Assembly (NCBI GenBank): GCA_028023455.1
Contig: JAQFVV010006649.1
Location: 1 to 64,000, forward strand
Length of the DNA: 64,000 nucleotides
From: Epiperipatus broadwayi
Taxonomy: Eukaryota > Onychophora > Udeonychophora > Euonychophora > Peripatidae
Reading direction: 5' to 3'
Position 1 is the first letter of the stretch, and the number at the start of each line of letters is the position of its first letter. The notes below the pieces were generated by a model that worked only from the letters and a program-made list of their open reading frames with translations, was not told where the DNA came from and made no database searches. A program made the position numbers and the translations under genes. Positions 55,390 to 64,000 of the stretch are shown in pieces.

Positions 55390-58200
55390 CCTCTCTAAGA
55401 TCTGTTGTCATATTCCTTACGGCGTTTTGACACATTTCCAACTCAGCTCTAATATGCTTCAATATAAGCTGATCCCGGCTTCAATAATAAATTAGCCGTA
55501 CCGCTTGCGAAATAGCGATTTGGCAGCCCTTAAACCCCATTCCATGAGCAAATGGAACACCTTCGTCGACACTGACGTGGTTGACATTCCATTTCAGATG
55601 TTTGACAATGTCTTAATTTCATTAAACCATCACAAAGACAGTTTTTCTGGATGGGTAAAATATTTTTTTTTGGTTGAAGGAAGGCCACTGCTTCTGTAGC
55701 AGGTAAATCTAAAAACTACAACGCCGAACGGTCGTCTGCCATTTAACTGTTTTGATCTCGAAAAAGTATCGGAAAGTGCGCGACTTTATCATGAACTTTG
55801 CTGAATCATGATTTACACTCCTCATTTAGTGAATTGTGAGCCCTGACAACGAAAGTAGGGGCGTTTGAGAATTCATTATGATTTTTACTAATTACAATAC
55901 ATTTAACCAAAAAAAAAAAAAATCCGTTCTAATATACTGTACCATTTATTTATATACAGGGTACAAATTACTATTTAATATTGTGTATCATTTAAATAAA
56001 AAAAAAAGAGAACCTGATCTTTAATTTTATTTTTGTAATATAATGTTGTTTTAAGAAAAACGTACAGTGAAAGTTTAATTTTTCTTTTTTTTAATATAAG
56101 TTAACTAAAATAAATTCAATGTTGGAAAGTGCATACTGAATAACTGATTCAAATAGTGAAAGAAAATTCCAAAGGTAAAAGATTGCTATCAGAAAGTCCG
56201 ACTTTCTGATAGTAATTAAAAATGGCAGAAATTCTTAACGAGAAAACAGACTTTGTAATAAAAAAAAGGAGAATAATGTAGAAGTTTATAAAATAGAACA
56301 AAAGGTAAAAAGGAATATGCGCAGAACTTCTAAAAGAATCTGGGAATATAAAAGGAGCCGACAGATTTTAAAAGTGTCTTTTGTCTTGTTGTTCCAGAGA
56401 GTGTTGAGCAATTTGAAGTGCCTCGTATTTTTTTTATACAAAAAAAATATTAATGTGTCCACTTAGATACGAACTGAAATCGCTCACCATGAGTGAGTAG
56501 AACTCTATCGTTTGCCGACACTTTCTCTCGAGAAAAGTCACCTAGATCGTCGCCTGGCTCTACCTAAATTTGATCGGAGATTTGGAAGAAGTGAAACTAA
56601 AAAAAACAACTACTGCGGACTACCCACTGACTGAATTGGACATCGGAGGATCAATGACATATTTAAATATCAACTTACCGGTAAGTTAATGGCCATAACT
56701 TTTACATAAAGCTTTACAAATAGAGATTTGAATGAAATGTTATCCCATAATTTTTTTGGATCGAATTTTGTGAACTGAGAAGTGAACAAAACTGTTACCA
56801 TGGAGAAATAAGACACCAAATAGTTATTACTTCAATATTTGAATCAAATTATTAAATTCATATGCACAATACTTTCCAATATTATAATTTAGTCTTAATC
56901 TTAAATATTAAAAGTTTGACGGGCTAGAATAAATTTTTATTATTAGCTTAACTTTCATTGTACGTGTATAAAATTAATGTTGTTATATTTAAGTTTTATA
57001 TTTAGTTATTTAAATTCAAATTAGTACACAAATTACCTTTGCTAAATAGATTTGTTTTTCTTAATTAAATCAAAGGAGAATATCTACTTAACGGGAATTT
57101 TAATCCAGATCGTATAATTGTTACTTTACGAGTTACAATATGTTCGACGCAGGCTCAGTGGGTCTAACGACTCTGGCGCCCTCATGTAGAAATTAAAAAC
57201 TGATCCAGCTCACAATTGTACTCAGTAATAATTCTAGGCTGAGCTGATAAGGAAAGATAGTTATGTTTTTAGAATAATAATGAAACCTTCTTTTTTTTAA
57301 ATAAAATAAATGAACATTTATTTTTCTTTTACATAACTTGATCAACTTGCGCATTTATAATGCGTATAGAGGCCTAGAAATACGGAAAACATTACAATAC
57401 TTTTCATCATTACAACTAGAGAAACCTTCATATCATACGCTGTACAATAGTCAAGAGTAATATCTATAGAGAGTGTCGCATACTCATCGCTAATAATGTT
57501 CAACATGCTAGAGATGTTGGGGTAAGGGTGCACTTCAACATCTTAGTGTTTGAACAGTTTACAGGCCGTAAGATCTATGAGCGGCCTTGTAAACAGCATA
57601 TTTCTGTGCTTTAGCATAGAAACAGCGCCATAGCACAGTGTGGATGAACAGACGATGTGTTACCAAATTGTTTTATGTTCTTTCTTAATTTAATTAAAAA
57701 ACTAATGAAAGAATAAAAATATATATATGCATGAAAACATACTTTCTAAAAATATATTTGAATTTAAGGCTGTTTCTACTTTTATAATGGTTAATATGAA
57801 TGTTTTGCATTATTTTATTTTATATTATTTCTGTATTCTAAAAGTATAAGTAAAGTTTGCCATTTTTTTAATTAAAAAAAGTACCGATTTCAAATAAGGC
57901 AAAACAGTACGAAATTGTTTCATTTTAACACAGACGTTTATTGATAAATAATAGATCTAATGAAGATATTTGATAATTAAATGAACTCAATTATCAACAT
58001 GAACAGATATTTATATTTCTTTAGTAAAATAATATACAGCATAAATTTCAATTGAAAATTATTATTTTTTTTTATTTACAATCAAAATATAAATTGATCT
58101 AAACCCTTTCTTTTAACAATATTGAAGAACATTACAAACATAGAGACTTATCTATGACAAACTTTGGATTCTAAGCAACCACAGAATTAAAAATGATTGT
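55390..58200. other. Gene-free DNA with isolated hairpins and one TGGCGCC motif
   Basis: I find no supported coding sequence. Notable points are a perfect 27-base palindrome at 56187-56213 (arms CTATCAGAAAGTC), a hairpin at 57556-57592 (TTTACAGGCCG...CGGCCTTGTAAA), and CTGGCGCCCTCATG at 57173-57186. That last motif echoes the array A sequence after its LTR (CTGCCCTCATCG). A sequence like a splice donor (ACCGGTAAGTT) occurs near 56680. Confidence 0.5.
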
Positions 58201-58204
58201 AGCA

Positions 58205-58570
58205 TAGTGGTTAACATACAAATATTGAAAAAACCTATAGAGAGGACCGATGACTATAAATTGTTATTATACTTTGAATTTGTAGATTATAAAAACACAT
58301 TTGATTTTATAAGCATTTCAATGATTATTAAAGCTTTTGATCATCAAGATATAGACATAGGATATTAATATATAATAAAGAATATTTATTAAAAAACAAC
58401 AGAAGTGATTAACATTATATGAATCATTAAAAAGACTAACATTAAAAAAAGGTGTATAGCAGAATAATTCATATCTTCAAAACTTATTACAGCAGTGTTA
58501 CAAAAAGTATTTGGGAGATTAAAATGGAAAGCTAAGGAATTTAAATAAGTGGAAGTTATTTAAATCATCA
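58205..58570 (+). pseudogene. Old degenerate RTE-type LINE remnant
   Basis: Frame-broken translation gives FVDYKNTFDFISISMIIKAF, then HQDIDIGY, and later SSKLITAVLQKVFGRLKWKA. This aligns with the RT palm of the LINE copies at 5663-6412 and 13133-13887. Many stops and indels make it the oldest of the three. Confidence 0.75.
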
Positions 58571-58850
58571 GAGATCAGAACCCGGTGGCTCCAGAACCGC
58601 ATGTAGCTCTTTAGTTGGAAAGAGTGGCTCTCTTATTTTGTATAAAAAAAATTTACATAAATTTTATTAAAAATGTAATATATTATAAAATAATATTTTA
58701 TTTATGTATACTAATATATAATTTGTAACGAATTGTATTAATTTTATTATAATTTAATAAATATAATTGATACGAAAGTGTATATATTATGATGATGATT
58801 GTGAGTGGTTTAAATTTAAAATATCGTGAACTGTCATTATAACTGGTGCT

Positions 58851-60650
58851 TTGAATTGTCAATTAGTTGTATTTATAGAAGTGGAAATCCTCAATGTTGC
58901 AAATGATAAACTTCAAAATAATAAATCTACAAATATTGAACTACATTTTCTTGGAAAACATTTAGATTTTAGTCAAAATTATCCTGATTGTAATAGTAGA
59001 AGGAAAACTGTTGAAGAATTACAAAAGAAAACATCATTTCAACAAACAATTTCAGTAATTTGGATGAAATTGTCATCAAATACTACTGAAGCAAGTTTTT
59101 TATTATACCAGAAATAGCAAAATCAGATAAAACATTTACAAATGGTGAATTTTTAAAAATTGCATGTACAATGTCTCCAAAATTTTGTTTAAAGTTATGA
59201 AAAATAAGAATGAGATATGTAAAAAAATTAAGGATTTATTCCTCTCAGTTAGAACTGTAAAGGAAAGAATTTAAACTATTTCTGCAGAAGTTTCAATATG
59301 AAAATTATGGATATTAATTCAACTAAATTTTTTACCCATTGCTGCTGATGAATCAATAGCTATTTCCAATACAGCCCAATACTGTATCATGGTTAAATAT
59401 ATCACATCTTCTGGGATTCAAGAAGAAATTCTTGATGTGTTGTCGCTGGGAAAACAGAAAAAAAGTCTGTAATATAAATAAAGTCTGTAATATAAATAAA
59501 GTATTATGCACTGTGATTGATGGTGCTCCAGCTATAATTGTAAAAAGCAAGGGTTTTGTCAGATTATTTTCCAGTCATGTTTTCCATGATAATATTTCAT
59601 TTTATTGTATTTTGCACCAAGAAGCTTCACTTACAAAATCATTGGGATTGTTATCACAATTGAAAAATGTAATGGACGTTGTTATACCAACAATCAACTT
59701 GATCCAATCTAAGGCATTGAATCATAAATTTTTTAATATACTGTTAAAAGAAATGGGTAGTCAGTAGAATGATTTAGTTTCATTTACATCTGTAAGAAGA
59801 TTATCAAGGAGAAAAGCACTGAAACAGTTCCTTAAGTGTTTAAAAGAAGTAAATATTTTCTTGAAATATAAAAATTCCAATGCAGAATACTTGCAATTAC
59901 TCAATAATCCAGAATGGATTCAAAACCTTATGACTAACCATTTTAAAAATTAGCTGAATCTGAAATTGCAAAGAAAATGAAATACAGATTTATAATTATT
60001 AGAAGAATTTATTACATTTGAGCAGACATTGGATGTATTTTTGGAAGATGTTACTAAAGATGAATTTTTATTTTTTGAAAGTTTAAGAAATTATAAATTG
60101 AGCTTTCCAAATCAAAAAAAAATTATTGTAAAATATTTGTGGAAATAGTAACTTTCATTTTAGATTCCTTTACAACCAGATTTCAAGATTTTAAAATACA
60201 TCAGGTAATGATGAAATTTATATTATATTCAATGAGATAAAACTTGAAAGTAATAGACTGTTAAATCTTTTTCTGGAATATTCATTACAGAACTACAAAT
60301 GAAGTTTCTGAAAATTTAAAATATGAGTATTTGCGTTCAAAAATTTCAGGCAATGGTAACACAAGTAGAAAAAATGCAGAACAACTATGGAACATACATG
60401 ACATCACTTTTAAATGCTTTTCAATTAATTATTTGAATGCTAGGCAACTAGCTTTTGGGATCTTGATCTTTTTGATACAACATATAATAGTAAACAATTG
60501 TTTTCTTCAATGAATTATGTTAAAAGTAAATACAGGACCAGTTTGATTGATTCAAGTTTGAAGGCTTTATTATTATTAAAATACATAAAATATACTCCAA
60601 ATGTGAACCAGTTGGCTGAGAACATAATAGTTCAAAAGTTACATTAGTAA
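58851..60650 (+). pseudogene. hAT transposase relic of the GTF2IRD2/SCAND3/ZBED type
   Basis: Frame-broken pieces in order: 58851-59117 (ending KLSSNTTEASFLLYQK), 59432-59767 (VIDGAPAIIVKSKGFVRLF, then a CILHQEAS block), and downstream to about 60650 (VNQLAENIIVQK). These match the catalytic-core order of hAT transposases annotated as GTF2IRD2-like or SCAN domain-containing 3-like. A DGAPA block precedes an HCxxHQE-type block (here YCILHQEA), and a hAT dimerisation tail follows. At least five stops or shifts are present. A possible left terminus, CAGAACCCGGTGGCTCCAGA, lies at 58577. I found no matching right terminus. Confidence 0.7.
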
Positions 60651-61014
60651 ATTTGAATATTAATATTGTATCTTCATATTTATATGATTTTTTTCACTGA
60701 TAAATTTTATAATGCAAATTTATTGTATTTACTAGATATTTAGGGGGGGGGGGAGGTTCTAATTAAAAGTAAAATTACAAAAAAAAATTACTTTTGTTTC
60801 ACCCACCAAAATATTATATGCAAGCTTAAGAGTTATTAGAATCTTATATATATATTGCTTATAATACTTTTTTCATATACACTTCAATGCAAACAAATTT
60901 TCTTAAAAATTGTCCTTTCTTCTTCCTAATCCTTTGTATAATTCTCTTTTTATCAGAAGTATATTCTCTTATTCTTCTCTTTTACTTTCTTTGCTTATCT
61001 TCATATATATATAT
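60651..61014. other. AT-rich DNA between the hAT relic and the palindromic element
   Basis: Contains a G9 run near 60743 and A/T tracts. No gene or bounded repeat is seen. Confidence 0.6.
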
Positions 61015-61171
61015 TGTAACGATATATAAATATGTCGTTACATTAATTTAAAATAAAAACTTAAAAGTTAGCAAATAAAAGTAAAAAACTAAACACTAAA
61101 ATTAAAATGTTTGTTAAACGTATATACATTCGCACAGAAGCCAAACTTTAAAAATATTTTTTTTAAAAAAA

Positions 61172-62109
61172 CAAATAAGTATTTGAACGTACTTTTTTAT
61201 AAAAAAGTACAAGATTTAAAAATAAAAACAGGTATTAATTAATGTAATCTGTAAATGGAAATGATTGTTTATGAATTATCGAAAACCAAACTGGCCCTTG
61301 GGCTTTTGTATAATTAAAATGATCTGATGAAAGATAGATAAGAAAATAAAGAGAAATTAGCTTGACCAATGGAAGCACTAAGCCTTGGCTCGGACCCTAA
61401 CGAAAGTGATGGATTAGTGACGTTTTGTTGATTGAATCCGTGTGGATAATATAAAAAGGGAAATACAGTTTTTTCTGACAGTTCCAGCATTTTGTGTTTG
61501 AGAGATGTGGTAGGACGCACATACCACACTCTCTATTTAAAAAAAAAATGAAAAGACTGTGATACCTTGAACCAGCTATTGCCATCTCCAGAACATTATC
61601 TTCCAATGGAGGCGTCGCGGGAATTAAAAGCAGAAACCTGGACTCTTCTACCGTGAGCTATGAACTTTACAAATTAACAACAACAAAAAAAAAGTAATTA
61701 AGAACTTTCGTCATTGTTTTTTTTAAAGATTCAGCTAATTTAAATTTTAAAATGAACTCTTATTTGATTTTCAAATTAATAATTGATTGTTTAAATTTAT
61801 ATAGTTAAGTTTTGCTAAAATCATTTCCATTTTATTATTTTTATTTGTAGTAATATTTATTGTAGAAATTATTAAATGCATTACATTTAAGTTGGGTATA
61901 GACGTTGCATAGATTCGTTAGCGGTTGATTATGTTGTGGTTTTCACAGTCGATTAGAATATATAAGTCAACGATGTCACTGCGGTGTCTTATGATGAACA
62001 CCAAAGGGTCTCCTGTATTCCCTCAGCAATTGACGTTATCGATTGACTTTGTATTTTGATCGGTTGTGTTTAATTTGGAATGTTTTTGACCGTGGAATCT
62101 ATGCAGCCG
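61172..62109 (+). repeat. Left arm of palindromic element D (paired part)
   Basis: Inverse of 63064-64000, with only a few mismatches (for example near 61492). The boundary with the spacer is at GCAGCCG. Confidence 0.93.
61366..61459 (+). promoter_or_regulatory. Promoter-like CCAAT and TATA pair in the left arm of element D
   Basis: GACCAATGG at 61364-61372 and TATAAAAAGG at 61450-61459, followed about 25-30 bases later by an ACAGTT-type initiator. The spacing suits an RNA polymerase II promoter firing into the element. Confidence 0.5.
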
Positions 62110-63063
62110 TATTATAACGATCCAAAACAATAGGTGGAGACAGCAATCTACGATATCTGCATCTACCAGGGTGCCATCTAGGCATTTAAACCTAGAAAAA
62201 TTTATAGAGTAGGCAGATACGCGCTGTTAAGATTCCACTTTATTTATATATTTTGGTCATTAGCCCATTGTCACTAGCTCAGTGGAGTAGCAGAGATAAT
62301 AAAATATAAATTTTATATCTTAAATATAAAAGAATAAAAGCCACTGCCAGAAATTAACACATAAAAATATTTATTTACGCACATATAAAATAACATTTAA
62401 ATTTTGAGGAATAAATTCAACATTTTAGATTTTTCTATTAATCTTTAGTTTTACATTTAAGTAAATTACAACCATGAGTTTAATATTTATTTAGTGAGTC
62501 GAGTATGAATAGACTACATAGATCTGCATTTGAAAAGAAAATATTCTTCCCTGATTTAACCTTAGGCAACAAATTTCGCAATCAAACCGGCGCCAATCCA
62601 TCTGATACATTTATGTATTCAATGTAGCATGAAAATACGACAACACAAAATACTATACTGTCAGGAATGTACATCTGAACAGTAAGTAGAATTAGAGAAG
62701 AAATTGTCTCTCCACCAACCAGGAATGCTACATCTGTTGGCGAGTAGAACAATAAACATAAAACTCCATAGGAATGGACTGCGGTCCTTTGCCGTCTTAC
62801 AAACCCATCCATAGGCAAACAGAAGGTGTGTGGCGTATATATATAATCCTGCCCGTAGCGGATCTCATACTACATCTACAATTACACAAATATATCCAAT
62901 CCATTGAACCAATTCAACTACGAAATGAATAACCTAAGATTACCCTCCCTTAATATAACTTTACAAAACTATATAGCCATTCACGCCCGACTTAAATTTA
63001 ACATTTAAATACGTTCGCACAGATTATTTTTATACAATTTGTTTTATAATGTCGAGTATAGAT
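62110..63063. other. Central spacer of element D
   Basis: Less AT-rich in parts. The minus-strand frame 62582-62818 (78 codons) encodes a hydrophobic peptide (LILLTVQMYIPDSIVFCVVV) that ends beside the TGGCGCC motif. I do not recognise it and give it low weight as a gene. Confidence 0.4.
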
Positions 63064-64000
63064 CGGCTGCATAGATTCCACGGTCAAAAACATTCCAAAT
63101 TAAACACAACCGATCAAAATACAAAGTCAATCGATAACGTCAATTGCTGAGGGAATACAGGAGACCCTTTGGTGTTCATCATAAGACACCGCAGTGACAT
63201 CGTTGACTTATATATTCTAATCGACTGTGAAAACCACAACATAATCAACCGCTAACGAATCTATGCAACGTCTATACCCAACTTAAATGTAATGCATTTA
63301 ATAATTTCTACAATAAATATTACTACAAATAAAAATAATAAAATGGAAATGATTTTAGCAAAACTTAACTATATAAATTTAAACAATCAATTATTAATTT
63401 GAAAATCAAATAAGAGTTCATTTTAAAATTTAAATTAGCTGAATCTTTAAAAAAAACAATGACGAAAGTTCTTAATTACTTTTTTTTGTTGTTGTTAATT
63501 TGTAAAGTTCATAGCTCACGGTAGAAGAGTCCAGGTTTCTGCTTTTAATTCCCGTGACGCCTCCATTGGAAGATAATGTTCTGGAGATGGCAATAGCTGG
63601 TTCAAGGTATCACAGTCTTTTCATTTTTTTTTTAAATAGAGAGTGTGGTATGTGCGTCCTACCACATCTCTCAAACACAAAACGCTGGAACTGTCAGAAA
63701 AAACTGTATTTCCCTTTTTATATTATCCACACGGATTCAATCAACAAAACGTCACTAATCCATCACTTTCGTTAGGGTCCGAGCCAAGGCTTAGTGCTTC
63801 CATTGGTCAAGCTAATTTCTCTTTATTTTCTTATCTATCTTTCATCAGATCATTTTAATTATACAAGAGCCCAAGGGCCAGTTTGGTTTTCGATAATTCA
63901 TAAACAATCATTTCCATTTACAGATTACATTAATTAATACCTGTTTTTATTTTTAAATCTTGTACTTTTTTATAAAAAAGTACGTTCAAATACTTATTTG
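63064..64000 (-). repeat. Right arm of palindromic element D (cut by the window end)
   Basis: Inverse of 61172-62109. The match is still perfect at the last base of the window. Confidence 0.93.
63713..63806 (-). promoter_or_regulatory. Promoter-like CCAAT and TATA pair in the right arm of element D
   Basis: Mirror image of the left-arm promoter, with the TATA inverse at 63713-63722 and the CCAAT inverse at 63802-63806. It would transcribe toward the spacer. Confidence 0.5.

Larger units (their letters stand above)
61015..64000. mobile_element. Palindromic element D (right end outside the window)
   Basis: The left arm (61172-62109) and right arm (63064-64000) are near-perfect inverse copies of about 937 bp, separated by a 954-bp spacer. 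The outer 157 bp of the left arm reaches TGTAACG at 61015, itself part of a hairpin TGTAACG...CGTTACA (61015-61042). Each arm carries an inward CCAAT and TATA pair. On the minus strand TGGCGCC occurs in the spacer at 62595. No protein domain is recognisable. The layout parallels element C: TGNAACG ends with terminal hairpins, long inverted arms, and one off-centre TGGCGCC motif. By symmetry the right end should lie near 64157. Confidence 0.75.

Noticed and set aside
55071-55398. Lys-rich (minus) and Phe-rich (plus) frames
   Set aside because: They translate a low-complexity T-rich tract on both strands.
57540-57660. Hairpin-rich stretch considered as a structured RNA gene
   Set aside because: Two adjacent hairpins are visible but nothing matches a known RNA family, and there is no promoter or terminator evidence.
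61314-63858. Matching 69-73 codon frames in both arms of element D
   Set aside because: The same sequence is present in inverse copies, the frames overlap a promoter-like region, and no protein family is recognisable.

Overview
This 64-kb window is strongly AT-rich eukaryotic DNA made almost entirely of nested transposable elements. I see no tRNA, rRNA or ordinary host protein gene that I can support. The mixture points to an invertebrate animal genome: a Mag-like Ty3 LTR retrotransposon, an RTE-type LINE, a Merlin DNA transposon, a pogo/Tigger-like MITE, a hAT transposase relic of the GTF2IRD2/SCAND3/ZBED type, and several gag-only LTR-like families. I cannot name the phylum from sequence alone. 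The first base is also the first base of a target-site duplication, so the window may begin at a contig edge.

Layout. (1) 1-5319: a nearly complete Mag-like LTR retrotransposon on the minus strand, with 686-bp LTRs, an intact reverse transcriptase-RNase H-integrase reading frame and one frame break at a TA-dinucleotide run. It sits inside an RTE-type LINE whose other parts lie at 5315-6480 (minus) and 6618-6900 (inverted, plus). (2) 6900-12535: AT-rich DNA with a pogo-like MITE (8060-9023) and an inverted/direct repeat cluster (11730-12410). (3) 12540-30203: a plus-strand tandem LTR-internal-LTR-internal-LTR array of a gag-only element with about 2.5-kb LTRs. It carries a 25-bp/103-bp higher-order minisatellite inside the LTRs. 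It is interrupted by a 5'-truncated LINE (13133-14341), an unidentified 3.26-kb insertion in the middle LTR (about 18123-21380) and a foldback insertion (26351-26761). (4) 30210-32745: a Merlin element inserted exactly at the end of the last LTR. (5) 32754-38186: AT-rich DNA with no gene. (6) 38191-53978: a second gag-type element with about 2.55-kb LTRs and no pol. Its 3' LTR is split by (7) 44846-51700, a 6.86-kb element with about 830-bp inverted (not direct) terminal repeats, a 4-bp target duplication and a coiled-coil gag gene. (8) 53983-60650: simple repeats, a SINE-like piece, an old LINE remnant and a hAT relic. (9) 61015 to the window end: the left and central part of another near-perfect palindromic element with promoter-like arms.

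The most interesting pattern joins regions 3, 6, 7 and 9. Their termini begin TGAAAC or TGTAAC and fold back on themselves within about 35 bases. Three of the four show 4-bp target duplications, and the fourth has the same AT flank on its visible side. Two encode a gag with a long coiled-coil N-terminus and a WWD-type capsid, the third encodes a long coiled-coil protein, and none encodes a polymerase. Two of the four are bounded by inverted rather than direct repeats. My hypothesis is one non-autonomous retroelement lineage that can integrate as ordinary LTR elements or as palindromic elements with two identical U3-type ends. This is inference and needs library searches and population data.
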